Source: Natronobacterium gregoryi SP2
GTDB taxonomy: Archaea > Halobacteriota > Halobacteria > Halobacteriales > Natrialbaceae
Length of the DNA stretch: 64,000 bases
Assembly (NCBI RefSeq): GCF_000230715.2
Contig: NC_019792.1
Span: forward strand, 1,612,001-1,676,000
Direction of reading: 5' to 3'
The position numbers and the translations under genes were made by a program. A model generated the notes under the pieces. That model was not told the origin of the DNA, ran no database searches, and saw only the letters and a program-made list of their open reading frames with translations. Shown here piece after piece: positions 1 through 9,552 of this stretch; the first letter of the stretch is position 1; each line of letters opens with the position of its first letter.

Positions 1-404
1 GAGCGGAGGATGCGCCGGCCCTTCAGATCGGCGAACAGCAGCGCCAACGCGAGGCCGAGGAACGTGCTCGCGGGGACGTGTACGACGACCCACAGGAGGT
101 TGTGAGTGAGCGCGCCCATCGGATACTGGAGGACCTGTATGTTCGACCAGTGGACGACGAGCGGATCGGTGAGCGATCGAATCCAGTTGTCCAGGCCGAC
201 GAACTCCTGCATCGTGAACGTCTCCCAGGAGTAGAAGCTCCCGATCACCGAGTACGCGATCGGCCCGACGGAGAAGATTCCGAACAGCGTCAGCCCGGGA
301 ATCAGGAACACGGCGATGGCGATTGCCTTCTCGCGATCGACGTCCGGGCCGACATCCAGCTCGCGATCGCCCTCGAGTGCATCGAATCGATCTCGTAAGC
401 TCAT
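1..404 (-). CDS. ABC transporter permease, MalF/UgpA class (partial)
   Basis: The first 134 residues of an inner-membrane permease for a carbohydrate-type ABC importer; the rest lies beyond the left edge of the window. A charged cytoplasmic N-terminus is followed by a first transmembrane segment at about residues 26-50 and a second starting near residue 97, the usual opening of the MalF/UgpA branch. The ATG at 404 is 23 bp downstream of the stop codon of the ATPase gene on the same strand, so the two are very probably one transcript read leftwards. The substrate cannot be told from this part; partner permease and binding-protein genes would be expected further left. Confidence 0.8.
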   Translation of the reverse strand, partial: MSLRDRFDALEGDRELDVGPDVDREKAIAIAVFLIPGLTLFGIFSVGPIAYSVIGSFYSWETFTMQEFVGLDNWIRSLTDPLVVHWSNIQVLQYPMGALTHNLLWVVVHVPASTFLGLALALLFADLKGRRILR

Positions 405-427
405 GGCGTGGTTCCTCCGTCCGCATC

Positions 428-1612
428 TTATCCGACCAGCTCGCCGTTGTCGTCGTACAGGTACGCGTCCTCGTCGGCGAACGTCAGGTAGACGGTGTCG
501 CCGCGGTCGACGGTCGCGGTCGGTTCTTTGGCGTTGACGAGTTGGTCGTTGACCGAGACGTTGATGAGGTCGTACTCCCCGAGCGGTTCGATGGTGTCGA
601 CGGTCCCCTCGATCGCGTTTCCGGAGGACGGCTGCGTGGTCGTGATGGTCAGATCCTCCGGTCGAACCCCGAGTGCGACGTCGGCCCGCTCGGTCGTCGT
701 CACGACGCCGGCCGCGTTCGGGTCGCCCTGGATGGCCGTCCCGGATTCCCTTTTCGGTTCGGTTTCCACGACGGCTTCGTCGCCGCTGGGTTCGATCCGG
801 CCCCGATCGCCCGTCATCTCGTCTACTGCGACGGTTCCTGCGTCGCCGAGGTCGATCGTGCCGTTACGACGCGTCCCCTGGAACAGGTTCATCGGCGGCG
901 ATCCGATGAACCGGGCGACCCACGCCGTCCGGGGGCGCTCGTACAGCTCCTTCGGCGGTGCGAGCTGCTGGATCGTCCCCTGGTTCATGACCGCGACCCT
1001 GTCGGCCATGCTCATCGCCTCCTCCTGGTTGTGCGTGACGTAGATCGTCGTGATGTCGAGCTCGTTCTGGAGGCGTTTCAGCTCGATGCGCATCTCCTGG
1101 CGGAGCTTCGCATCCAGGTTCGACAGCGGCTCGTCGAGGAGGAACACCGTCGGCTCACGGACGATCGCGCGGGCCAGCGCGACTCGCTGGCGCTGGCCGC
1201 CGGAGAGTGCCGCCGGTTTCTTGTCGACCTGGCCCTCGATGTGGAGCAACTCCGTGACCTCCTCGACTTTCCGGTCGCGCTCGTCGGGGGGAATCCCGCG
1301 AACTTTCAACGGGTAGCCGATGTTCTGTGCGACCGTCATGTGGGGATACAGCGCGTAGTTCTGGAAGACCATCGCCACGTTCCTGTCGCTGGACGACCGC
1401 CCGTCGACTCGCTCGTCGTCGAAGAAAATCGCACCCTCCGATGGCTGTTCTAGTCCCGCGACGAGTCGCAACGATGTCGTCTTCCCACACCCCGACGGAC
1501 CGAGAAAGACGAGAAACTCGCCGTCGTCGACCTCGAGGTCGATCTGGTAGTTCGCGACAGTGTTCCCCGCATCGAAATATTTGCTTACGCCTTCCATGCG
1601 GACCAATGCCAT
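428..1612 (-). CDS. Sugar ABC transporter ATP-binding protein (MalK/UgpC/MsmX family)
   Basis: A 394-residue ATPase that would energise the import permease encoded just downstream. Walker A GPSGCGKTT, Q-loop region QNYALYPHM, signature LSGGQRQR and Walker B LLDEPLSNLDA are all intact. After the nucleotide-binding domain (about residues 1-235) comes a TOBE/OB region ending near residue 390. Between the two TOBE parts is an acidic, Thr/Glu-rich stretch of about 70 residues (about 255-325), longer than in typical MalK and perhaps a halophilic insertion. Substrate is unknown; sugars or glycerol-phosphate are the usual cargo of this family. The start was chosen because it has a TATA-like element about 24-33 bp upstream. 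Confidence 0.92.
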   Translation of the reverse strand: MALVRMEGVSKYFDAGNTVANYQIDLEVDDGEFLVFLGPSGCGKTTSLRLVAGLEQPSEGAIFFDDERVDGRSSSDRNVAMVFQNYALYPHMTVAQNIGYPLKVRGIPPDERDRKVEEVTELLHIEGQVDKKPAALSGGQRQRVALARAIVREPTVFLLDEPLSNLDAKLRQEMRIELKRLQNELDITTIYVTHNQEEAMSMADRVAVMNQGTIQQLAPPKELYERPRTAWVARFIGSPPMNLFQGTRRNGTIDLGDAGTVAVDEMTGDRGRIEPSGDEAVVETEPKRESGTAIQGDPNAAGVVTTTERADVALGVRPEDLTITTTQPSSGNAIEGTVDTIEPLGEYDLINVSVNDQLVNAKEPTATVDRGDTVYLTFADEDAYLYDDNGELVG

Positions 1613-1635
1613 ACGATGATTGTACGCCGGATTCT

Positions 1636-1646
1636 ATCATTAAACC
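1636..1646 (-). promoter_or_regulatory. TATA-like element of the ABC transporter operon
   Basis: On the minus strand the sequence reads GGTTTAATGAT about 24-33 bp before the ATG at 1612, the spacing expected for a leaderless or short-leader haloarchaeal transcript. Inferred from position and composition only. Confidence 0.45.
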
Positions 1647-1838
1647 CGGTTGTACGGCCTGGTTTGCTGATATGACCGTTCCGGAGAAAGGCACGGAAGG
1701 CCGACGTTCGAGCCGGTTGAAGAGTCGGATCGGTCGAGATGAAACCGTCAGAACCGAGACACTCGCCGACATTGCGGCCGTCGGCGTACGATACGGCCCG
1801 GAGACTCGAGAAGAAAAGAGCGGGACCGAGTCGAGCGC

Positions 1839-2579
1839 TCAATCTGTCTGTCCGATCGTGGTGGTTTCCGACTCCGTAGCGGAGTCGGCTGCCGACTGGG
1901 GTTCTCGAACGTCGCGAACGTACTCGAGGAAGTTGTCGAAGACGAGTTTCGCGGGGCAGGCGGCGCGATAGTTCTCGGGGGTGATCTCGGCGAGGATCGA
2001 CTCGAGGCGCTCCTCGGAGAGGTCTTTCCGCTCGACGAGTTCACGTGCAGTCTTCGTGTCGAACTCGGGATGGAACTGGACGCCGAAGACGTGGTCGTGG
2101 CGGAACCCGTGGTTCGAGTAGTCGTTCTCGGCGATCGGTGTGGCGGCTGACGGGAGTTCGGATACCTCGTCGAAGTGGCTGGTGAAGGCGACGAACTCTG
2201 CGGGGAGACTGTCGAACAGCCGCGACTCCGTGACCTGTTCGATTTCGCTGTACCCGACTTCGTAGACGCCCATGTCTTCGACTGTTCCACCGAGGACGTC
2301 CGCGAGTAGCTGGTGGCCCCAGCAGACGCCGAGGAAAGGGAGGCCGCGGTCGATTGCGTCGCTGACCCAGTCTTTCGTCGTCTCGATCCACTCCTCGTCC
2401 CAGTAGACCGACGACCGCGACCCCGTGACCACGACGCCGTCGAAGTCGAAGTGGTCCGGAACCGTGCCGTCGGTGACGTCGAACTCGGCGAGCGAGGCGT
2501 CGAGTTCGCGCCGAAAGTTCCGCGTCGTGTTCGCGTCCCGGTGGGCTGCGTTCAGGACGGCGATACGGAGTTGCCTCAT
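1839..2579 (-). CDS. Type 1 glutamine amidotransferase
   Basis: A 246-residue single-domain class I amidotransferase that would hydrolyse glutamine to supply ammonia. The nucleophile elbow GVCWGHQ places Cys86, and the FHPEF motif supplies His170 and Glu172, so the triad is complete. It resembles the stand-alone GMP-synthase-like GATases of haloarchaea whose partner synthetase is not adjacent; no synthetase lies next to it here. The C-terminal 25 residues are Ser/Thr/Glu-rich and look like a disordered tail. It lies 226 bp upstream of the ABC operon on the same strand, with a separate promoter between them, so co-transcription is doubtful. The acceptor substrate is unknown. Confidence 0.85.
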   Translation of the reverse strand: MRQLRIAVLNAAHRDANTTRNFRRELDASLAEFDVTDGTVPDHFDFDGVVVTGSRSSVYWDEEWIETTKDWVSDAIDRGLPFLGVCWGHQLLADVLGGTVEDMGVYEVGYSEIEQVTESRLFDSLPAEFVAFTSHFDEVSELPSAATPIAENDYSNHGFRHDHVFGVQFHPEFDTKTARELVERKDLSEERLESILAEITPENYRAACPAKLVFDNFLEYVRDVREPQSAADSATESETTTIGQTD

Positions 2580-2832
2580 CGAAACCTAGTGGTTACTCGA
2601 CGACAATATGCCTTCCGTCCCTTTGGTCGTTACTGCGATCGGAAACCGCGAGTCGGCCGGGGCGTGTGGCGGCCGTCGTTGCCACGGATCGAACACGCCA
2701 GTTCGTGACTCGAGACGGCGTTGCTCGGAGAGCTGGCACTCTCCGTCGTCTCACCAGCGCCACTGGCAACTCCCAGCAGCCACGGCGTCATCGGACGCAC
2801 GAATCGGCGACCACCGGTTCCAGCGCCCCCGT

Positions 2833-3612
2833 CTACTCCGCCGAGTGTTCTTCGAGAAACCCACGTAGCCGATCGTTGACCGTCCGCGACCGTTCGATCG
2901 TCACGAGGTGGCCCGCTCCCTCAAGTTCGACGCACTCGCCTCGCGGCAGCCTACGCGCGAGGTCCTGACCGGCTGAAACAGGAACCAGTGTGTCGTCTGC
3001 TCCGTGGAAGAGCCGCGTGGGCTGGGTCACCTCGACGAGCCAGTCGGTCGCGTCGAACCCCTCGAGTGCGCCGACCTGTGCCTCCCAGCCCGCACGATTC
3101 GCGTCGCCGTCGGCCCGCCAATCGACGATCCCGTCGACGACGTCTGGCTGTGTCTCGCGGAACGCGGCAGAGAGAACCGTCTCGAGTGACTCCCGGAGTG
3201 CGCTCCGGGAGTCGGGCGGCGCGAACAGCCCCTCGAGGTCGAACGCCGATTCACGGGCCGCAGTCCCGATCAACGTCAGCGTCTCGACGCAACTCGAGGT
3301 CCGTGCTGCTTCGAGTGCGATCGCACCGCCGAGTCCGAGGCCGACGACGTGGGCGTTGCGAGCGTTGCAGTTCGACAGGACAGCCTCGAGATCGTCTGCG
3401 AGCGTCTCCAGATCGTAGGGTCCTGGTGGTGCGTCCGACCGGCCCGTCCCCCGGAGGTCCCAGGCGACGGCTTCGAAGGGGCCGGCGAGGGCGGCGTGTT
3501 GCCACCCCCACGACCAGCCACCGAGGCCGGCTTCGGGGACGAACACGACCGTTTCGCCCTCGCCGTCCCGTTCGTAGAATAGTGAGACATCGCCGTTCGT
3601 CGCAGTTGGCAT
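2833..3612 (-). CDS. Alpha/beta-hydrolase fold protein lacking the catalytic serine
   Basis: A 259-residue protein with the full alpha/beta-hydrolase layout: an oxyanion region near residue 27, the WDLRGTGRSD strand-turn (51-60), the nucleophile elbow at 91-96, an acid in GADD (206-207) and the catalytic His in GAGH (235). The elbow reads GLGLGG where active members read G-x-S-x-G, so the nucleophile serine is replaced by Gly93. The acid and histidine are kept. It is therefore either a non-catalytic member or one using another chemistry; neighbours (alaS, a GATase) do not suggest a substrate. The fold assignment is firm, the function is not. Confidence 0.82.
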   Translation of the reverse strand: MPTATNGDVSLFYERDGEGETVVFVPEAGLGGWSWGWQHAALAGPFEAVAWDLRGTGRSDAPPGPYDLETLADDLEAVLSNCNARNAHVVGLGLGGAIALEAARTSSCVETLTLIGTAARESAFDLEGLFAPPDSRSALRESLETVLSAAFRETQPDVVDGIVDWRADGDANRAGWEAQVGALEGFDATDWLVEVTQPTRLFHGADDTLVPVSAGQDLARRLPRGECVELEGAGHLVTIERSRTVNDRLRGFLEEHSAE

Positions 3613-3809
3613 ACGCCCGCTACGCTGGCAGCGGGGAGAAAAGCGACGGTTTCGGTCAGCCGTTCAGGCGCGCTCGAATCGCTCGCGTGCCAGCCTCGAG
3701 GTCGATCCGGACTGGTCGGTGCAGAACGGGGACAGTCAGACGAATCGCTGGAACGCTTGACTGGCACAATCGCACCCTCGTTCCGGCCGTGGCGTACAAC
3801 TGGCCCATA

Positions 3810-6584
3810 TCAGGCGTCGAGAACCTGACGAAGTACGTCCGGCGCGTCCTCGAGTGCGTCGTCTAAGGCCTCGACGTTGGGGCCACCGCCTTGAGCGAAG
3901 TCCGGCGGACCGCCGCCACCACCGCCGACCTTGGCGGCGAGTTCGCCGACGATCTCGCCGGCGTTGACGCCGATACCGTCGGGAACCGCAACGACGAACT
4001 GGGCGCTATCGGTGCCGCTACCGAGGACGGCGATCTTGCCGTCGTCGGCGATGGCGGTTGCCGTCGGCCGGAGTTCGTCCATGTTGGCGTCGATACGGTC
4101 GACGACCGCGGTGGTGTCGCCGATATCGACTTCGTCGGCGTCGCCACCGCCGCCGGCACGGGCCGCCGCGAGCTGTTCTTGCAAGTCCTCGATCTGCTTG
4201 CCTCGATCTTTCCACTCCTCGAAGAAGCGTTCGGCGGTCTCGGGGACCTCTTCGGGGGTGACGTCGAGCACGTCAGCAGCCGCGTAGAGAGCATCTTCTT
4301 TCCGCTGGGTTGCCTCGAGAGCGGCCTCGCCGGCGGCGAAGGTGATGCGTTCGACGCCGTCCTGGACGCGTTCGGTCGAGAGGACTTTGATCGAGCCGAC
4401 ATCGCCGGTGCGGGCGACGTGGGTGCCACCACAGGCCTGGACGTCCTCGTCGACGTGGATGAGCCGGATCTGTTCGCCCGGCGGGATGCCACCCTGGTAG
4501 AGGTCGAAGCCGTGTTCGGCCTCGGCGTCGTGGCGGTCGGGCCACTCCTGGCTGACCGCAGTGTTTTCCATTACGATCTCGTTCGCACGCCGTTCGATCG
4601 CCGTGACGTCTTCACGGGAGATCCGGTCGTAGTGACGCAGGTCGATCCGCGAGGAGTCGACGCCCTTCTGGGCACCGGCCTGGCGGACGTGATCGCCGAG
4701 CACCTGGCGGGCCGAGTGGATGACGATATGAGTGGCCGTGTGGTGTCTCATTAGCTGGCGGCGTCGGGTGGCATCGAGCCGTCCGTTGACGAACTCGCCT
4801 TTGCCTGGGTTCTCGTCGGTCCGGTGAAGGACGACATCGTCTTCGATCTGGACGTCTTCGACGTCGACGGTGGTTTCGTCGGTCGAGAGCGTCCCCGTGT
4901 CGGCGGGCTGGCCACCGCCCTCGGGGTAGAACATCGTCTGGTCGAGCACGACGTCGTATCCCTCCTCGCGCTCGAAGACGTCGAGCACGACCGCCTCGAA
5001 GTGGGTTCGCTGCTGGTCGTCGTAGTAGAGCTTCTCGGTCTCGGGGAGGTCGGCGAATCGCTCGTCTTCCTCCTCGGTCGCCTCCTCGACCGCCTCGCCG
5101 GTGTCGTGACGATCCGCGACGAGGCTGTAGAAGTCGTCCGGAACCGCGACCTCCGCACCGGCCTCGGCGGCGATCTCTTCGACCATGTCCGGCTGGATGC
5201 CGTGGGAGTCGTAGAGCTCTATCAGTTCGGCCGTCGGAATCGGCTCGCCGTTCTCGGCGTACTCTTCGGCGATCGACTCGACGCGACGGCCGCCGCGCTC
5301 GAGCGTCTCGCGGTACTTCTCGACTTCGGTGCGGACGATGTCACGGATTGTGTCGCGGTTCTCGTATTCGAGTCGGTCGGCCTGCATGTCGACGAGTTCG
5401 TCCAGCGGTGCGTCGACGCCGACGTTGTCACAGAGCCGTTTCGTGCGGCGAAGGACCATCCGTGCGAGATAGCCCGTCCCGACGTTCGACGGGACGATCC
5501 CGTCGCCGAACATGTACGCGAGCGTTCGACAGTGGTCGGCGATGGCATAGACGTCCTCGAGCGGTTCGACCAGTTCGCGGAGCTCGTTGGTCGAGACGCC
5601 GAGTTGGGCGGCGATGTCGTCGCGGGCAGCCTCGACATCGTCGACGTCGTCGATGTCCAGGTTCCCAGAGAGGCGGGCGGCACGAGCGACGAGGTCAGCC
5701 TCCTCCTCGGTGTGGCCGATCCCCGCGTTGTCTTTGAGGAACGCGATCATCTCGGGGTAGATCGCCTCGTAGACCGTCGGCGTCCCCTGGCTCATCCAGG
5801 TCCAGCGCTCGAGACCGTAGCCAGTGTCGACGACGTAGGTGTCCATGTACGAGTAGCGGTTGCCGTCCTTGAGCTCGTACTCGCCGTCGGGGTCTTGCTC
5901 CATACACATGAAGACCAGCGTCGCGAGCTCGAGTCCCTTGTAGATGACTTCGATCGCGGGCCCGGCGTTGCCGCCGCCGACCCAGGGGTCTTCGATGTAC
6001 GTGACCTCGGTGACGTCGGCACCCATCTCCTCGAGCAGCGTATCACAGAGTTCGACGGTGCGGTCCTTCCAGTAGACCTCGCCCTCGTAGGCGTAGTCGG
6101 CGTCGGCGTCCGCCCGGCTGTTGAACGCGTGGTGGGCCATCATCTCGAAAGCCATCGTGTGCCGACCCGTCTTGCCGACGTTGTCGATGTCCTGCATCCG
6201 GATGCAGGGCTGGCTCACGGTAAGCGGATTGGCCGGCGGCGGCGTCTCGCCGCTGGTCACCAGCGGCTGGAAGTCGTAGATCGACGCCTGGGTCAGCAAG
6301 ACGTCGTCGCGCCAGCGGTTGGCGGCGACGGGATAGGGATCGATCCGCTCGTGGTCGTGGTCCTCGAAAAAGGAGAGAAACGCCTCCCGCATCTCCTCGA
6401 GGCTGTACTCCTCGTCGAACCCGGGGTCGCCGATGAAGTCGTACTCCGCACACGGCGGCTCCCCGCAGGTCTCCCGGTCCTGGTCGCGCGTCCAGAAGTG
6501 ATTCCCGCACTCGGGACACTCCGTTCGCACGAACCCTTCCTCCTCGAAGTACTCGAGGCGGTACTCGTCCACCAGGTCACTCAT
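3810..6584 (-). CDS. alaS: Alanyl-tRNA synthetase
   Basis: Charges tRNA-Ala with alanine and edits mischarged Ser/Gly. The 924-residue protein is the archaeal type: an N-terminal zinc-ribbon-like part (CPECGNHFW, then CGEPPC), the class II aminoacylation core, an editing domain with HHTATH (about residue 610) and CGGTH (about 716), and a C-terminal dimerisation region with Gly-rich GGGGGG near the end. A longer reading to 6806 is open but low in coding character; the ATG at 6584 gives the family N-terminus ([12 protein letters not shown]), so it is used here. Upstream 459 bp hold no gene. Single-gene transcription is likely. Confidence 0.96.
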   Translation of the reverse strand: MSDLVDEYRLEYFEEEGFVRTECPECGNHFWTRDQDRETCGEPPCAEYDFIGDPGFDEEYSLEEMREAFLSFFEDHDHERIDPYPVAANRWRDDVLLTQASIYDFQPLVTSGETPPPANPLTVSQPCIRMQDIDNVGKTGRHTMAFEMMAHHAFNSRADADADYAYEGEVYWKDRTVELCDTLLEEMGADVTEVTYIEDPWVGGGNAGPAIEVIYKGLELATLVFMCMEQDPDGEYELKDGNRYSYMDTYVVDTGYGLERWTWMSQGTPTVYEAIYPEMIAFLKDNAGIGHTEEEADLVARAARLSGNLDIDDVDDVEAARDDIAAQLGVSTNELRELVEPLEDVYAIADHCRTLAYMFGDGIVPSNVGTGYLARMVLRRTKRLCDNVGVDAPLDELVDMQADRLEYENRDTIRDIVRTEVEKYRETLERGGRRVESIAEEYAENGEPIPTAELIELYDSHGIQPDMVEEIAAEAGAEVAVPDDFYSLVADRHDTGEAVEEATEEEDERFADLPETEKLYYDDQQRTHFEAVVLDVFEREEGYDVVLDQTMFYPEGGGQPADTGTLSTDETTVDVEDVQIEDDVVLHRTDENPGKGEFVNGRLDATRRRQLMRHHTATHIVIHSARQVLGDHVRQAGAQKGVDSSRIDLRHYDRISREDVTAIERRANEIVMENTAVSQEWPDRHDAEAEHGFDLYQGGIPPGEQIRLIHVDEDVQACGGTHVARTGDVGSIKVLSTERVQDGVERITFAAGEAALEATQRKEDALYAAADVLDVTPEEVPETAERFFEEWKDRGKQIEDLQEQLAAARAGGGGDADEVDIGDTTAVVDRIDANMDELRPTATAIADDGKIAVLGSGTDSAQFVVAVPDGIGVNAGEIVGELAAKVGGGGGGPPDFAQGGGPNVEALDDALEDAPDVLRQVLDA

Positions 6585-7043
6585 TATAGATGTGTTGGCC
6601 AGCCAGCGCCTAAAACAGTTCCGCAACGTCCATCGCTGGAGAATAACCGCCCAACGGGACGATCGGTCGCACTCGAGGGTAGCCGTCGAGGAGACGGGAG
6701 GGATCGCTGTCTCGATGTCTCGGTACGACCGCGCACACAGGCGGTTACACCGGAACTGACCGCAAGGAAACTGTCGAGACGGACGGCTGTCACGAGGGGC
6801 CGACACCGCGATACCGGTCGCGTTCGCCGCCGCACCGACCGCCAGTCGGCCGTCGGAACCGACTCGAGAGGCCGGTCATCGATCGAAAGTAGCGGGGGGA
6901 ACGAACCGGCGTGGCCTCGTTGCCTTCGCGGTACATAGTTCTCTTGGCTTCGCGGCAGAAATCAGCGTCAGACGTGGCCGAAGAATCTTTACCCCGTTCC
7001 TCCGGACTGTGTATGTAGACGACCGATTCGGTCGACGTCATCG
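6585..7043. other. Intergenic region between divergent alaS and sensor gene
   Basis: 459 bp with no credible gene on either strand. It must carry the divergent promoters of alaS and of the GAF/PAS protein; I see no clear repeat or hairpin. Confidence 0.5.
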
Positions 7044-9203
7044 ATGGCATACTCGTCAACGCGCCCCCAGCCCCGGACGATTCTCTACGCGGCCCACTCC
7101 GAAGCGATGGCCCGCGACGGAGCGGCAGCACTGAAGCGCGTCCTGTCGGAGGTCGCTCGTGGAACCGACGTGGAACCGACGGTTCATCCGGTCGGTTCCG
7201 TCGAGGATCTCGACGAACTCTCCTCGCAGGCGGACTGTGTCGTCTTCTCGGAGTCGAGCGCCGGGGGCGACACAGCCGATACAGCGGCACACGCCGATCT
7301 GCTCGAGGTGGTCAACTGGTGTGAATCGACGCCGCTCGTCGTTTACACCGACGAGTCGTACGCGTCCGCCACCGCCCGCTCGGCAGACGAAATCGACGGC
7401 TACGTCCGTCGGAACACGGCCGACTCGCTGGTCCACCTCGCCGACGAAATCGTAAAGGAGTACCACGCGGACGTGCTCGAGGCGTCGACGGACGAATCGA
7501 ACTCGCTCGAGGAACTCAGCGGTGGCTCCCGGTCTGGTTCCGAACGCGGTCGACAGTCCCGACCCAGTGGCCCACCGTCGGCGTCCGAGCAGCCGGCGAC
7601 CTCGAGAACGACGACGCTTCTCCAGGCCGCAGCGCGCATCGCGGACTGTCGCGACCGCGACATCCTCTTCGAGCAACTGATCGACGAAGTCGTCGACGTA
7701 CTCGGCTTCGAACACTGCTGGCTCGCAACCGTCAACTTTGGCGATCTCGTCCCACGGACGTCCTCGCCGGCGGTCCCGGTGGAGGCACTCGGCGAGACGC
7801 CCGTCCGAAGTCCCTTCGGCGAGGCGTTTCGCTCCGGCGAACCAACCCACATCGACCTCGCGGGCCACGACGTACTCGGCGGTGGCACCGACCGCTCGCT
7901 GTACAGCATCCCCGTCGGTGACGTTGGCGTGTTGCAGGTCGTCGTCGACGCCGACGCGGCGACCGAAGACTCCTCGGCCGAATCCGACCTCGAGATGCTC
8001 GAGTCACTGTGTGGATACACTGCGACGATCCTCGAGCGAAACTGGACCGAACTCGGCTTGATCAACGACCGCGACCGGATCAAACGACAGCGCGATCGGC
8101 TCTCGGCCAAACAGAATCTGTTTGCCGACGCCTGCAAACGGCTCGAAAACGAACGTGACCGGCTCCAGACCGTCTTCGACCGGTTCCCGGACCCTACTGT
8201 CCGGTACGAGGTCGAAGACGGGACGGCCCGCATTCGAGGCGTCAACGACTCTTTCACCGAAGCGTTCGGCGACGAGGAATCGGTCGTCGGCGAGGGGCTC
8301 GCGGAGTACACGGTCCCCGACGGCCTCGCGGAACGGACAGCCGCACTCGACGAGGCACTTCGCTCCGGAAAGCAGCAGTTGCTCGTCCACCGCCGCGAGA
8401 CGGTCGAGGGGACCCGCGACTTCGTGTTGACCGTCGTTCCCCTCCAGACGACCGACGCCGAAGCCGAAGATGAAGACGAAAACGACGGCGAGCGGACGAA
8501 AGCCGGGCTGCTCGTCTACGACGACGTCACCGAGCGAAAACGCCGCGAACTCGAGCACGCAGCCGCGACGAAGCGTCTCGATGCCGTCACCGAACTCGCC
8601 GACGACGAACTCGAGCCCCAGCTAACCGTCGCCCGAAGCTATCTCGAACTCGCCGAGAAGACCGGCAAGGAAGAACACTTCCGGACGATGGAAGAGGCCC
8701 ACGAGGAAGCCAAGGTGGCGCTGGACGAACTGCTCGACACCGTCGGCAAAGCAGGCGACGAACTCGAACCGGTCGCGGTCAGCGACGTCGCCCGCCACGC
8801 CTGGACGACCGTCGACACCGACGGCGCACGGCTAGTCACCGAAAGCGACCTCATCCTCGAAGGCGATCGAAAGCGGTTGCGAGAACTGTTCGAGAGCGTG
8901 CTCGAGACCGCGATCGACGTCGACAGCGCCGAAAGTGAGACCGGAACTGATCCGGTTACGATCACCGTCGGCGCGACCGACGACGGCTTCTACGTGGTCG
9001 GTGACAGACCGACGACAGACAGCCCCGATGGGCCACAGGGTGCGCCGACGCCCGGCCGGCTGAACGGCACCGACGGGAGCGGACTCCAACTCGATCGGGT
9101 CGAGGAGATCGCCACCGACCACGGCTGGGACATCGGCGTCGCGGAGGACGACGATGGCACGGCCTTTGCCTTCCGCGGGGTCGACGCGGTCGATCTGTCC
9201 TGA
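7044..9203 (+). CDS. GAF/PAS sensor protein with degenerate receiver and kinase domains
   Basis: A 719-residue soluble signalling protein. In order: a receiver-like domain (about 10-118) whose phospho-acceptor strand reads CVVFSES, without the Asp; an acidic Ser-rich linker (about 120-185); a GAF domain (about 187-345); a coiled coil; a PAS domain (about 385-510) ending DDVTERKRR; a HisKA-like helix pair (about 515-585); and a HATPase-like C-terminus. At the H-box position the sequence reads ADDELEPQLTVA where active haloarchaeal kinases have a His, and the N-box Asn is absent (ELFESVLETAID). It therefore looks like a pseudokinase that may sense a ligand or redox state and signal by binding a partner. 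No partner regulator is adjacent. Confidence 0.8.
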   Translation: MAYSSTRPQPRTILYAAHSEAMARDGAAALKRVLSEVARGTDVEPTVHPVGSVEDLDELSSQADCVVFSESSAGGDTADTAAHADLLEVVNWCESTPLVVYTDESYASATARSADEIDGYVRRNTADSLVHLADEIVKEYHADVLEASTDESNSLEELSGGSRSGSERGRQSRPSGPPSASEQPATSRTTTLLQAAARIADCRDRDILFEQLIDEVVDVLGFEHCWLATVNFGDLVPRTSSPAVPVEALGETPVRSPFGEAFRSGEPTHIDLAGHDVLGGGTDRSLYSIPVGDVGVLQVVVDADAATEDSSAESDLEMLESLCGYTATILERNWTELGLINDRDRIKRQRDRLSAKQNLFADACKRLENERDRLQTVFDRFPDPTVRYEVEDGTARIRGVNDSFTEAFGDEESVVGEGLAEYTVPDGLAERTAALDEALRSGKQQLLVHRRETVEGTRDFVLTVVPLQTTDAEAEDEDENDGERTKAGLLVYDDVTERKRRELEHAAATKRLDAVTELADDELEPQLTVARSYLELAEKTGKEEHFRTMEEAHEEAKVALDELLDTVGKAGDELEPVAVSDVARHAWTTVDTDGARLVTESDLILEGDRKRLRELFESVLETAIDVDSAESETGTDPVTITVGATDDGFYVVGDRPTTDSPDGPQGAPTPGRLNGTDGSGLQLDRVEEIATDHGWDIGVAEDDDGTAFAFRGVDAVDLS

Positions 9204-9552
9204 GCGGTCGGATCAGCCGACGTACCTGGCCGGCACCGAGAGACCGAACTCCGGGGCCGACTCCGCGACGATCCCTTTACTCGTGTAAATGTCGGGCTTG
9301 TAGTAGAGTTCGTGCGTGATCCCGTACTCGTCCCGCAGGTGCTCCCTGACGCGGTCGACGTCGTCTTTTGCGAAGTAGTTCGGCGTGTAGACGGTCAGCA
9401 GGTAGTCGTCGTACATCTCGAGGTTGTCGTAGCCGAACGTCGTCATCGCCTTTGTCGCCCAGATGACGCCATCCCCCGCGTCGGCGACGAACTCGGGCCA
9501 CAGCTCCGCGATGCGCTCACCGGTGCCCGTCACCTGCCACTTGCCGAAGCTG

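Noticed and set aside
6585-6806. Longer alaS start at 6806
   Set aside because: Extra residues are arginine/serine-rich and absent from the family; the ATG at 6584 gives the normal start.
4824-6938. A 704-codon open frame opposite alaS
   Set aside because: Val/Asp/Arg-rich mirror of a GC-rich gene; alaS is clear on the other strand and this frame has no recognisable motif.
9463-9552. N-terminal extension of TnpB to 9463
   Set aside because: These bases are the opposite strand of the DUF1917 target gene; the element begins at 9553.
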